Assembly: GCA_015061145.1 (NCBI GenBank)
Contig: SUXD01000002.1
Span: 86,001 to 150,000 of the forward strand
Origin: Bacteroidales bacterium
GTDB taxonomy: Bacteria > Bacteroidota > Bacteroidia > Bacteroidales > Paludibacteraceae
DNA length: 64,000 bases
Direction of reading: 5' to 3'
The notes beneath the pieces were generated by a model. It was not told the DNA's origin and did not search any database. It was given only the letters and a program-made list of their open reading frames with translations. The first letter of the stretch is position 1. Each line of letters begins with the position of its first letter. This document shows positions 26,795 through 35,592 of this stretch, piece by piece. A program made the position numbers and the translations under genes.

Positions 26795-27820
26795 TTATAC
26801 CATCAAACTGTTTCTGGCATTTTCCATAGCAGCTATTACCTTGTCGCACCAGCTGTCGAATTCCGCGTCCTCTTTTTGACACTCCTTGTGCGAAAGCACA
26901 TATTCGAGCGTACGCCTCACCCCTTGGTCGAAACGCACCACCGCCTTGAATTCAGGCACCACCCTTTTCAATTTGGCATTGTCGAACACTACCGTATTTG
27001 CCTTGTCGCCAATGAGTCCGCCTCGATAATCGAAAAAGCGCCCTGTTTCGGCAATGAAATCTGACGGCACATAAAACGGTTTATACTCCACTCCTAGCGC
27101 ATCGGCTATGCATTGATGTATCTGGTTCCATGTGAGCGATTCGTCAGAAGTTATCTGAAACGCTTCGCCAATGGCATGTACATTACCCATCAGCCCGAAG
27201 AAACCGAGCGCAAAGTCGCTGTTATGTGTAACGGTCCAGAGCGAAGTGCCATCGCCATGCACAATGACAGGTTTGCCTTCTATCATGCGCTTGAGCACTT
27301 GCCAGCTGCCTTTGTTGCCATGCACGCCCACCGGAACAGAGCGTTCGTCGTAGGTATGACTCGGACGGACAATCGTAATGGGAAAATCTTCTTCTTGATA
27401 TTTCTGCATCAGAAAGTTTTCACAAGCTATCTTGTCGCGCGAATATTGCCAATATGGATTCTTGAGCGGCGTAGATTCTGTAATCAGATAATTGAGCAAA
27501 GGCTTTTGATAGGCCGATGCGGAACTGACAAATATAAATTGCTTTGTTTTCCCGCGAAACAGGCGATAATCTCGTTCTATTTGCTCTGGGCGGAAACAAA
27601 TGAAATCGCACACACAATCGAACAAGAGAGGCCTAATCAACGCTGCCACCTTCTGCTCGTTCTCAATGTCGGCATTCAGCACTTTGACACCAGCAGGCAA
27701 GGCGGCGTTTCTATTGCCGCGATTGAGCACATACAACTCCCATTGCCCTGAGGCCGCCACCTGTCTTGATATTGCTGCACTGATAGTACCAGTACCTCCA
27801 ATAAACAACGCCTTTTTCAT
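26795..27820 (-). CDS. NAD-dependent epimerase/dehydratase (extended SDR)
   Basis: 341 residues. N-terminal Rossmann motif ALFIGGTGTISAAISRQ (GGTGxI, the atypical-extended form of GxxGxxG), followed by the acidic-free strand YVLNRGNR that would favour NADP(H) or leave the cofactor open. Catalytic Ser-Tyr-Lys: VSSASAY and the YWQYSRDKIACE motif (YxxxK). The C-terminal substrate domain contains PSHTYDERSVPVG. Related to plant and bacterial sugar-nucleotide-like reductases such as the mRNA-binding CSP41 branch; the substrate is unknown. tatA-tatC follow on the same strand but have their own promoter. Confidence 0.85.
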   Translation of the reverse strand: MKKALFIGGTGTISAAISRQVAASGQWELYVLNRGNRNAALPAGVKVLNADIENEQKVAALIRPLLFDCVCDFICFRPEQIERDYRLFRGKTKQFIFVSSASAYQKPLLNYLITESTPLKNPYWQYSRDKIACENFLMQKYQEEDFPITIVRPSHTYDERSVPVGVHGNKGSWQVLKRMIEGKPVIVHGDGTSLWTVTHNSDFALGFFGLMGNVHAIGEAFQITSDESLTWNQIHQCIADALGVEYKPFYVPSDFIAETGRFFDYRGGLIGDKANTVVFDNAKLKRVVPEFKAVVRFDQGVRRTLEYVLSHKECQKEDAEFDSWCDKVIAAMENARNSLMV

Positions 27821-27900
27821 TTCTCTTACAAGTTTTTACAAATATATAAGAGAAATCGGCAAGTGGCACAACGAAAAACGAAAAAAATCAAAAACAGCCT

Positions 27901-30120
27901 CTATAAATTCAATGTGACGGCTGCCCCGATTCTGAACGGATTACCTAGTTGCACATAACTTTTGTTCAGACTCTCGCAATAGAATGTGTAATAATGGGCA
28001 TTTGTCGCGTTTTTGATCCATATAGAGAGAGAATACCCTTTTTTACGCAAAGCTATCTTGGCATTCAGCACACCATAATACTTTTGCATCACATCGTTCT
28101 TCTCCGAGAAATAAATCTGTCCAGCTCCATTATACTGCGCCGAAAAGATGATATTATCAAGCAGCTTTTTGTCCACATTCACCTTATACTCTGCAGAAAG
28201 AGCGAATGTATGTCCGGGTGCAAAAGGCAAATGATTTCCTGCAAAATCCATCGTCATTTCTGCCGTCTTCAAATATTCGTATTCTTTGAATTTTGCAACA
28301 AGAAAACCATAAGACAGTCCCACACGAAAATCTTTTGCCGGATTGGCACGCATTGTGAGTTCTGCGCCATAATTTTGTGAACGCGCCGCATTGCTTACCA
28401 TGCGACTGCCATTTTCGGCGTATGTGACAATCTGTTGATCGTTGAATCGGATGAAGTATGCCGAAACATCCATAAACAACTTGCTCCTTACAGGTTCAGC
28501 ATGAAGCCCTATTTCATAATTCCATGTATATTCTGGCTTATATGATACCGAATTGAGCGGCTGTAATATCACTTCATTGTCGAAAATATTATCTTTAGCG
28601 TGCTTCATTGCTTCTTGCAACGTATTCGACAACATCGAGAAACTGTAACCTCCTGCTTTATATCCTTTTGCAATAGATGCATAAAGCATATAACGGTCGC
28701 TGAAATCGTATTTCGCCGAAAATTTCGGAAGCAGCGTCCAGAAATCTTTTTGATCGTTGCCTTTCAGCTTATATACGGGATTCATGTGAATTCCCATTGC
28801 CGTGGCAGAAAGCGATGCGGAGGTGTTATAATCTATCTCTGCACGCTCATAATCGAATCGGAGCCCCAGCGTGAATGTAAGTTTATCCCAAAAAGTATAG
28901 GATGACTGATGATAAATTGCCGAACCGAAATTTCTCAAGTTGAAAAGTCCAGGAATGTATATATCATCATCAACAGAGACAAACGCTGGCATATTAGGCA
29001 CCAGTGTTCTGAATCCAGTCTGATAGAGCGTCATCGGCGCATCCACCTCGTTCCACTTGGCAAAGCCCATCACGCCGCATACATGCTGATAAGGTTTTTT
29101 GCCGGTCGAGCGGAAGGTGAATTCCTGCGTGAGTGATTTTGAGTTTTGGCATTGCGTCAAACGGAAAATGGAATCGGGCGAAAAGTCCTGGTCCATACGC
29201 ATTTTATCATTCAAATACTGAAAACTTGTTGTCGAAGTCACGATTGTCTCCTCTGTCTTCTTCTGGAAGGAGAGGCTGGCCGTGAGCGCATCTCTGTCGT
29301 ACTTTCCTGGCGCATCGTAAGCCACATCGCCCGCCTTGTCGTTTTCTGCGTCGTACAGAGCGTAAGGATAGGCATTTTGCGATACATTCTCGTACGACAG
29401 CGAAAAATTGGCGAGCCACTCATCCGTCATTCTCCACTCCCAACGCGTGCGACCGCCAAAAGTGCGTTCGCTGTTGCGCTCGTTGCGCACTACGTTACGG
29501 AAAGAGCCGTCATCGGCATCATAAAATCCTCCAAAAGAAAAAGCAAGTTTTTCTTTTATCTTATGATAATAGGACAAGCGGGCTTTCAAATCATTGTAAC
29601 TGCCGTAAGAAATCTGCGCCTTTACGCCTTGATATTCGAACGGCGAAAGCGTGCTGACACGAATCAGTCCCCCGATAGAATTGCGTCCGTACAATGTTCC
29701 TTGCGGACCACGCAACACATCTATGATCTTCAAGTCGAGAAACGAGAAATCGAACAAGCTTTTGTCGAGAATTGGCACATTATCCACATACAATCCCACA
29801 GAAGGGTCATTGGTGCGCGCACCAATACCGCGCAAAAACATCGAAGATGTGATTTTTGAACCGTACTCAGGCATGTAGAAATTAGGTACAAGCGCAGTCA
29901 AATCGGGCATCCGTGTGATTTGCTGACGTGCCATCATATTGGACGAAACCACATTATAAGAAAGAGGCTGCTCACGCAATTCCTGATTTTCACGCGAATA
30001 GACAAGCACTTCCTTCAACTCTATTGTCTGCATTGTGTCATCTACGGCAACCTCCTGCGCCGCAACTGCCGACAAGGCGAACACAAAAGCACATATTAAG
30101 AATAATAATCTAAGATTCAT
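27901..30120 (-). CDS. TonB-dependent outer-membrane receptor
   Basis: 739 residues from ATG 30120 (MNLRLLFLICAFVFALSAVAAQ, a clear signal peptide); an ATG 19 codons upstream is in frame but would bury that signal. After a short linker the plug domain begins at LKEVLVYSREN and includes RMPDLTALVPNFYMPEYGSK and IDVLRGPQGTLYGRNSIGGLIRV. The rest is a 22-strand-type barrel ending in the aromatic VTLNL. It lacks the N-terminal carboxypeptidase-regulatory domain and the SusD partner of glycan receptors, so iron-siderophore, heme or vitamin import is more likely; which one is not readable. The LuxR-type regulator is directly upstream on the same strand. Confidence 0.92.
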   Translation of the reverse strand: MNLRLLFLICAFVFALSAVAAQEVAVDDTMQTIELKEVLVYSRENQELREQPLSYNVVSSNMMARQQITRMPDLTALVPNFYMPEYGSKITSSMFLRGIGARTNDPSVGLYVDNVPILDKSLFDFSFLDLKIIDVLRGPQGTLYGRNSIGGLIRVSTLSPFEYQGVKAQISYGSYNDLKARLSYYHKIKEKLAFSFGGFYDADDGSFRNVVRNERNSERTFGGRTRWEWRMTDEWLANFSLSYENVSQNAYPYALYDAENDKAGDVAYDAPGKYDRDALTASLSFQKKTEETIVTSTTSFQYLNDKMRMDQDFSPDSIFRLTQCQNSKSLTQEFTFRSTGKKPYQHVCGVMGFAKWNEVDAPMTLYQTGFRTLVPNMPAFVSVDDDIYIPGLFNLRNFGSAIYHQSSYTFWDKLTFTLGLRFDYERAEIDYNTSASLSATAMGIHMNPVYKLKGNDQKDFWTLLPKFSAKYDFSDRYMLYASIAKGYKAGGYSFSMLSNTLQEAMKHAKDNIFDNEVILQPLNSVSYKPEYTWNYEIGLHAEPVRSKLFMDVSAYFIRFNDQQIVTYAENGSRMVSNAARSQNYGAELTMRANPAKDFRVGLSYGFLVAKFKEYEYLKTAEMTMDFAGNHLPFAPGHTFALSAEYKVNVDKKLLDNIIFSAQYNGAGQIYFSEKNDVMQKYYGVLNAKIALRKKGYSLSIWIKNATNAHYYTFYCESLNKSYVQLGNPFRIGAAVTLNL

Positions 30121-30218
30121 ATCGCTATTATCTGCATCTTTTTTTCGGAATGCAAAGTAACGACATTTAAACGACATTTCACATCCTATAATATTAGGAT
30201 ATTAGTTATTTGAAAAAA

Positions 30219-31121
30219 TCAGGAAATATTGTGCGTCATTGCATAACGCACCAATTCGGCGAGCGTTTTCAGCTGCAGCTTTTCCGAAAGATGCTTGCGA
30301 TGGGTTAGCACCGTAGTAGGCTGTACGCCCATTCTTGATGCTATTTCTTTTATTGTCAACCCTTTAGAAATCAATTCCAAACATTCTGTCTCGCGCTCGG
30401 AAAGAAGACTCGATTTACGGCTCTGTATCGACAGATGGGTACGATAACGAATGAAACGGGCGCTTTTTTTCTGCGAAGAGCACAACTGTTTCTCCATTCG
30501 ACGCACAATACTTTTAGTAAGTCCCGTTTGTAATCGCGCGCGCATCGAGAGCAAACGACGCAAATACAACAATTTAGCCTGCATGTCACCATCGGCAGCT
30601 ACATCCGTTCCCGATTGCAGAGAATCCATTGCCTGAGAGGCGCCCAACGAAACTAGCATGCCATCCAGTTCGACTAACGAAGGTTCCATGAAATCCACAG
30701 ATTCTGTTTCACGACGGGCCGTCGGACTATAATACCTCTCGTACAACGAAACGATAGACGGATAAAGCACCTCCTTTCGATAGCGGGCATCGCCTGCATA
30801 GCATTGCAACAACGGACAGAAACGCGGCATTTCTTTGCATACCCCCTCAATATATTTCTCCAAAAAAGCATCTTCTCTTTCATGATAATCCACCAGTTGC
30901 AAAAGCGCATAAGTCTGTATGTCGCCCTGAAGCCGATAATTCTTATCTTGCAACACATTCAGCACACACAACAGCAAATCGTCGCTGAAGGCTGACGAAG
31001 CGCACAAATCGCCGACCGTTTTTTCCTTTGCCTTGCAGCACAATCCGAAACGAAGAAGCATTTGCAGCCACTCTTCGTGCTCACCTAGCAAAGGCAAAAT
31101 TTTCGTGTCGCGCGTTATCAT
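30219..31121 (-). CDS. LuxR-type transcriptional regulator
   Basis: 300 residues. C-terminal LuxR/FixJ helix-turn-helix (about 235-295): LSERETECLELISKGLTIKEIASRMGVQPTTVLTHRKHLSEKL. The first 230 residues are helical and cysteine-rich with no receiver-domain aspartate pattern, so the input signal is unknown. The TonB-dependent receptor gene starts 98 bp downstream on the same strand. A regulator directly ahead of a receptor suggests it controls nutrient uptake, but that is inference from position only. Confidence 0.85.
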   Translation of the reverse strand: MITRDTKILPLLGEHEEWLQMLLRFGLCCKAKEKTVGDLCASSAFSDDLLLCVLNVLQDKNYRLQGDIQTYALLQLVDYHEREDAFLEKYIEGVCKEMPRFCPLLQCYAGDARYRKEVLYPSIVSLYERYYSPTARRETESVDFMEPSLVELDGMLVSLGASQAMDSLQSGTDVAADGDMQAKLLYLRRLLSMRARLQTGLTKSIVRRMEKQLCSSQKKSARFIRYRTHLSIQSRKSSLLSERETECLELISKGLTIKEIASRMGVQPTTVLTHRKHLSEKLQLKTLAELVRYAMTHNIS

Positions 31122-31217
31122 AAAAAAGACGAAAAGATTTGCCCAAAATTAATCACTTAATTTCAAAAAGCACTATCTTTATAAAAATTTTGTTTAACCA
31201 TTAAAAAACAAATTACT

Positions 31218-31457
31218 ATGGGACTTATTTGGTCAATTATCATCGGCGCATTAGCCGGTTTCTTGGGAAGCAAGATCTTCAGCGGCGCTGGCAAAGGACT
31301 GCTGCTTAACCTCATCATCGGTATTGTCGGCGGCTTTATCGGCGGCTGGATTTTCGGATTGCTCGGCATAGGCGGCGGCAGCATGCTATGGCAACTCGTA
31401 AGCGCTACAGTGGGCGCCATCGTGCTGTTGTGGATTATCTCCCTTATCAAGAAATGA
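31218..31457 (+). CDS. GlsB/YeaQ/YmgE-family small membrane protein
   Basis: 79 residues, three glycine-rich hydrophobic segments: GLIWSIIIGALAGFLGSKIF, LLNLIIGIVGGFIGGWIFGLLG and LVSATVGAIVLLWIISLIKK. This is the transglycosylase-associated or stress-response membrane family, usually of unknown mechanism and often stress-induced. Single gene, divergent from the LuxR-type regulator with a 96-bp gap, and closed by its own terminator. Confidence 0.9.
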   Translation: MGLIWSIIIGALAGFLGSKIFSGAGKGLLLNLIIGIVGGFIGGWIFGLLGIGGGSMLWQLVSATVGAIVLLWIISLIKK

Positions 31458-31477
31458 TGCCACAACATCATCAAGGG

Positions 31478-31511
31478 AAAAATCGTCGGCATTTTGTCGA
31501 CGATTTTTTTT
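31478..31511 (+). terminator. intrinsic terminator
   Basis: 11-bp stem AAAAATCGTCG (31478-31488) with CGACGATTTTT (31498-31508) and a T run. The following TATCTTTG (31510-31517) resembles a -7 promoter box for the next gene, but no TTTG sits 19 nt upstream. Confidence 0.8.
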
Positions 31512-31544
31512 ATCTTTGTCAGATATTGCAACAAACGCTAATAT

Positions 31545-32687
31545 ATGGAACAGAATTTTGACGAAATCCGCCCCTATCATCAGTCGGAAATAAATGCAGC
31601 CTTACGCAAAATTACCAGCGAAGAGCAGTTTATGACTGCATTGGCAAAACTGATGCCCGACATCGACAAAGAAGCGCTCAAAGCGAAACTCAACAGTTTC
31701 ACTACCACCAAAGAATTTCAGGGACAAATCGTTTTCCCCATCACCAACAGCATCATTGCCAAATGCAGCACTGGCGTATCGATAGACGGACTAGAATATG
31801 CTCGTCAGAAAAATAACCGGATATACATATCAAATCACCGCGACATCGTGCTCGACCCATTGCTTTTAGGCGTTTTGTTTTTTGCCAACGACATTGACAC
31901 ACCCGAAGTGGCCATAGGCAACAACCTGTTTGTCACGCCATGGATGGAACCGCTGGTGCGAATCAACAAAAACATTGTCGTGAAACGGAATGTGCCTGTA
32001 AGACAAATGCTTGAAGTATCTTCTCTGCTCTCAGCCTATATTCGATACGCCATTTGCGAAAAAAAATCGGCGCTATGGATAGCGCAACGCGAAGGACGCG
32101 CCAAAGACGCCAACGACCGCACCCAAGAGAGCCTTCTGAAAATGCTGAATATCAGCGGGAAAGATTCGTTCAAAGAGAATTTTTCGGCTCTGAATCTGTC
32201 ACCGCTCACCATCTGTTACGAATACGACCCTTGCGATTATCTGAAAGCTAAAGAGTTCCAACTGAAACGCGACAATCCGCAATACAAAAAAACGCCGCAA
32301 GATGATGCCGAAAATATGCTTACAGGAATCTTTGGATGGAAAGGCGAAATAAAATATGTCATCAGTTCGCTTGACGACGAACTGAACAGCATTCCTGACG
32401 GGACTAAGAACGAACAGTTCACCGCCCTCGCCAGACTCATAGACAAACATATTCACCGCAATTACAAGATTTTTGCGAACAACCGCGTGGCATACGACTT
32501 GCTCATGGGCGAAAACCGATTTGCCAACGAATACACAGCCGAAGAGAAAAGCAAATTCGAGAATTACTTGCAGGAACGCATTGCCAAAATTGACATTCTA
32601 AACAAAGACGAATCGTTCTTGCGCACCAAAATATTGGAAATGTACGCCAATCCGCTCAAAAACAAATTAGAAGCCATTAAAAACTGA
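31545..32687 (+). CDS. PlsC-like 1-acylglycerol-3-phosphate acyltransferase
   Basis: 380 residues, larger than the usual 240-residue PlsC. The acyltransferase core is clear: YISNHRDIVLDPLLLG carries the catalytic His and Asp motif (an NHRD form), and IAQREGRAKDANDRT is the phosphate-binding EGR-type block. An N-terminal segment of about 85 residues and a C-terminal helical part of about 130 residues ending in LKNKLEAIKN are extra. No obvious membrane span. A role in phospholipid acylation is likely; the acyl acceptor is inferred. Starts a run with the two lipoproteins downstream (5-nt gap, then a 13-nt overlap). Confidence 0.82.
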   Translation: MEQNFDEIRPYHQSEINAALRKITSEEQFMTALAKLMPDIDKEALKAKLNSFTTTKEFQGQIVFPITNSIIAKCSTGVSIDGLEYARQKNNRIYISNHRDIVLDPLLLGVLFFANDIDTPEVAIGNNLFVTPWMEPLVRINKNIVVKRNVPVRQMLEVSSLLSAYIRYAICEKKSALWIAQREGRAKDANDRTQESLLKMLNISGKDSFKENFSALNLSPLTICYEYDPCDYLKAKEFQLKRDNPQYKKTPQDDAENMLTGIFGWKGEIKYVISSLDDELNSIPDGTKNEQFTALARLIDKHIHRNYKIFANNRVAYDLLMGENRFANEYTAEEKSKFENYLQERIAKIDILNKDESFLRTKILEMYANPLKNKLEAIKN

Positions 32688-32692
32688 CCACT

Positions 32693-33361
32693 ATGAATAA
32701 GAAAATTTGCCGTTGCGCTCTTGTAGCGTCACTGCTTGCAGTATCGCTCTGCTGCTGCGACCTCGACAAAGACGAGAAAGAAGAAGTGCAATCGTTGCAG
32801 TTCGTAACGATTGAATCTGTAATGCCCAACAGCATGAACCTTCGGCTCGACAACGGCGAACTCATAAACGTAGAGTTGGGCGAAAGCACAGCTGCCACTA
32901 CTCCTGCGGCTGGCACCCGAAGCATTGCCCTCTATAGGCAATCGCCAACGCCATACCGCCTCTATTCTATTGCCGAAGTACCAGTAGAGACTATAGAAAC
33001 GATGACAGACGAAAATGCCGACACTTTCGGGAACGACAGTACTTATTACATGAACCTTTGTTATACAGGAGCTGACTATCTGAATGTGTATTTCTCGTCG
33101 CGCTCAAGCAAAAAAGAGATGAAGCTTATCCATAACCCTGATATAGAATCGACAGCCGACACCGCTTACCTGGCGCTGCGATACAATGCCAACAGCGACA
33201 ACAGTTCTGCAAACAGCAGCAAAGCGATATCTTTCAAACTGGAGGAACTGCGCCAAGAGGGGAAAGACTCTGTCGTCATATTTGTTGATGCAAAACTGAC
33301 AGATGCCACAGGAAAATTCAAGAACAAACGCTATAATTTCATTCAAAAATGGCAAAAATAA
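32693..33361 (+). CDS. NigD-like lipoprotein
   Basis: 222 residues. Lipoprotein signal MNKKICRCALVASLLAVSLCCC, with several adjacent cysteines at the lipobox, followed by the acidic DLDKDEKEE. The layout matches Bacteroidales NigD-like proteins: an OB-like N-terminal domain around FVTIESVMPNSMNLRLDNGELINV, and a C-terminal beta domain ending KRYNFIQKWQK. NigD-type proteins were first described near bacteriocin genes, but most family members, including this one, have no such neighbours and no known function. Its last 13 nt overlap the start of the next gene. Confidence 0.85.
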   Translation: MNKKICRCALVASLLAVSLCCCDLDKDEKEEVQSLQFVTIESVMPNSMNLRLDNGELINVELGESTAATTPAAGTRSIALYRQSPTPYRLYSIAEVPVETIETMTDENADTFGNDSTYYMNLCYTGADYLNVYFSSRSSKKEMKLIHNPDIESTADTAYLALRYNANSDNSSANSSKAISFKLEELRQEGKDSVVIFVDAKLTDATGKFKNKRYNFIQKWQK

Positions 33362-34392
33362 AAGGTTTTACGTGCGTTTGCTGCATAACGCTCTCCGCAC
33401 TCTTCTGTGCATGCTCTTCACCTGACAATTACACGATAAAGGGTGACATCCAAAATGCGGAAGGCCTGATGGTGTATCTCGATGAAATCGGATTTTCCCA
33501 AACTCCGCACACCGACTCCGTCAAACTGAAAAAGAACGGGTGCTTCGCGTTCACAGGCAGCAACAAGTTTAAAGAACCTAAGTTTTTCCGCATAAGATAT
33601 GCCGGCAACTCTCTGACCATTCCGATTGACTCCACCGAAACGGTGAATATAAAAGCGCACGGTGACAAACTCGCCTTTGCAAACTCGCCAAGCGCACAAA
33701 CACTTGACTCTTTGGCAGAATATGACAAGGAGAAAATAAAGCGTATCATATACAGCAACCCAAAATCTGCCGTTGCTGTGTATGCCTTACTGCTATCTAG
33801 CAATGACAGACCAATGTTTGACATTGCCGATAAAACTGATTTTCAATTCTATGCTATGGTAGCCACCGCATACAATCTGCATCATCCCGAATCGGAATAC
33901 ACGCAATGGCTGCGAAAAATCGTTTATGACAAAAAAAATGCGCAACGGGCGCAAAAAAATCTGCAAGAAGCATTGAGAAACAGCACCGAAAAAGGGGCTT
34001 TTGACATTGCATTGCCTGATGTGAACGGGAATATTAAAAAACTGTCCGATTTAAAAGGGAAAACTGTGTTACTGACTTTCTCTTACTTCAATTCCGATTA
34101 CTACAAGGAAGAAGAAATTGCACTAAAACGCTTCTACAACGAAACAAAGAATCGCGCATTGGAGATATATGCCATCTCTTTTGACCCTGACTACGAACTG
34201 TGGCATGCCCAAGCCGCCACGCTTCCGTGGATTTCGGTGCACGACAAGCGCGCGCTTCGCTCTGTATTACTGAACACCTACAATATTTCAACGCTGCCTA
34301 CCTATTTTATCGTAAGTGCCGAGGGTGACATCATAAGCCGGCATGAAACGCTGAAGGAAGCTATAGCCGCTGCGCAGAAACAAGCACAATAA
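33349..34392 (+). CDS. DUF4369/TlpA-like lipoprotein without CXXC
   Basis: 347 residues. Lipoprotein signal ending ALFCACSS. An N-terminal DUF4369-type domain (NYTIKGDIQNAEGLMVYLDEI...) is followed by a thioredoxin-like domain from about residue 220: FDIALPDVNGNIKKLSDLKGKTVLLTFSYFNSDYYKEEE, then LPTYFIVSAEGDII with the cis-proline. The expected W-C-x-x-C redox site is replaced by FSYFNSDYY, so it cannot act as a normal disulfide reductase. Possibly a structural or binding member of the family. Overlaps the NigD-like gene by 13 nt, so they are coupled. Confidence 0.85.
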   Translation: MAKIKGFTCVCCITLSALFCACSSPDNYTIKGDIQNAEGLMVYLDEIGFSQTPHTDSVKLKKNGCFAFTGSNKFKEPKFFRIRYAGNSLTIPIDSTETVNIKAHGDKLAFANSPSAQTLDSLAEYDKEKIKRIIYSNPKSAVAVYALLLSSNDRPMFDIADKTDFQFYAMVATAYNLHHPESEYTQWLRKIVYDKKNAQRAQKNLQEALRNSTEKGAFDIALPDVNGNIKKLSDLKGKTVLLTFSYFNSDYYKEEEIALKRFYNETKNRALEIYAISFDPDYELWHAQAATLPWISVHDKRALRSVLLNTYNISTLPTYFIVSAEGDIISRHETLKEAIAAAQKQAQ

Positions 34393-34395
34393 AAA

Positions 34396-34427
34396 AAACA
34401 GCAACCGGAACATCCGAGTTGCTGTTT
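34396..34427. terminator. intrinsic terminator shared by convergent genes
   Basis: 10-bp stem AAACAGCAAC (34396-34405) with GTTGCTGTTT (34418-34427). An A run lies on the left, so it works best for the minus-strand prfB; its plus-strand T tail is short. Confidence 0.65.
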
Positions 34428-34456
34428 CCTTCATATCTCTTACATAAAAGCCGGCA

Positions 34457-35567
34457 TCAATCCGCTCCGAATTCCATCAGATACGCTTTGATGAAATCAT
34501 CGATGTCACCATCCATCACTGCTTGAACATTCGAGGTCTGGTAATTCGTACGATGGTCTTTCACTCGACGGTCGTCAAACACATAACTGCGGATTTGGCT
34601 GCCCCATTCAATTTTCTTTTTGCCCGCCTCCACTTTGGCTTGTTCGGCCAAACGGTGCTGCATCTCTTTTTCATACAATATGGAACGCAAATGGCGCAAG
34701 GCGTTTTCACGGTTTTTCGGTTGATCGCGCGTTTCCGTGTTTTCTATCAGAATTTCTTCTTCTTCGCCCGTATATGGATCTTTATACTGATAGCGCAAGC
34801 GCACACCCGATTCCACCTTATTCACATTTTGTCCGCCCGCACCGCCGCTTCGGAATGTATCCCATGACATGCGTGCAGGTTCTATCACCACCTCTATGGT
34901 GTCGTCTACCAATGGCGTCACAAAAACCGAAGAGAAAGATGTCATACGCTTTCCTTGGGCATTGTAGGGCGACACACGCACTAGTCGATGCACTCCGTTC
35001 TCGCTTTTCAAGTAGCCATATGCATAGTCGCCTTCCACCTGAATGGTCACAGTCTTTATACCTGCTTCGTCACCTTCCAAAATGTTCTCAATCGTTGCTT
35101 TATAACCGTTTTTCTCACACCATCGCAAATACATACGCATCAGCATATCCGCCCAGTCCTGAGCTTCGGTACCGCCAGCGCCAGCTACGATTTTGAGCAC
35201 AGCACTCATGTGGTCACCTTCTTTCTGAAGCATATTTTTCAATTCTAGCGCTTCTATTTTGGCAAGCGCACACGAATAGGCGGCATCCACCTCTTCTTCC
35301 GAAGTCACGCCTTCCTTGTAGAAGTCGAACGACAGCTGCAACTCATCGGCAGCGTTTTTCACTTCATTGTAGTCGTCCACCCATTTCTTCAATCCTTTTA
35401 TCTTGCGCATCTGGGCCTCGGCCGCTTTCTGGTCATCCCAGAAATTAGGCACATGGGTGCGCAACTCTTCTTCTTCAATCTGTATTTGTTTGGCATCTAT
35501 GTCAAAGATACCCCCTCAACGCTTGCTCGCGTTCTAAAATGTCTTTAAGTTGGTCTGTTGTAATCAT
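34457..35567 (-). CDS. prfB: peptide chain release factor 2, with programmed +1 frameshift
   Basis: Reads UGA and UAA. Full length 369 residues: 21 codons from ATG 35567, then a +1 shift at CTT-TGA-C (35501-35507), then 348 codons. Starting at the downstream GTG/ATG at 35464 would drop the N-terminal segment. After the shift, the frame reads DIDAKQIQIEEEELRTHVPNFWDD, exactly as in other RF2s. GGQ is in SGGAGGQNVNK. The codon-recognition tripeptide is SPY (RVSPYNAQGKR) instead of the textbook SPF. The frameshift lets the cell autoregulate RF2 levels: when RF2 is scarce, the shift is favoured. Confidence 0.95.
35501..35516 (-). other. programmed +1 frameshift site in prfB
   Basis: On the minus strand: AGG GGG TAT CTT TGA C. 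An internal Shine-Dalgarno-like AGGGGG sits three nucleotides before the slippery CTT-TGA, matching the conserved prfB site. The TGA is codon 22. Confidence 0.95.
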
Positions 35568-35592
35568 TTTTATATTCTCTTTATCTTGTTTT

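Noticed and set aside
34457..35464. prfB starting at 35464 as a complete gene
   Set aside because: The conserved frameshift site and matching N-terminal codons upstream show that the true start is 35567.
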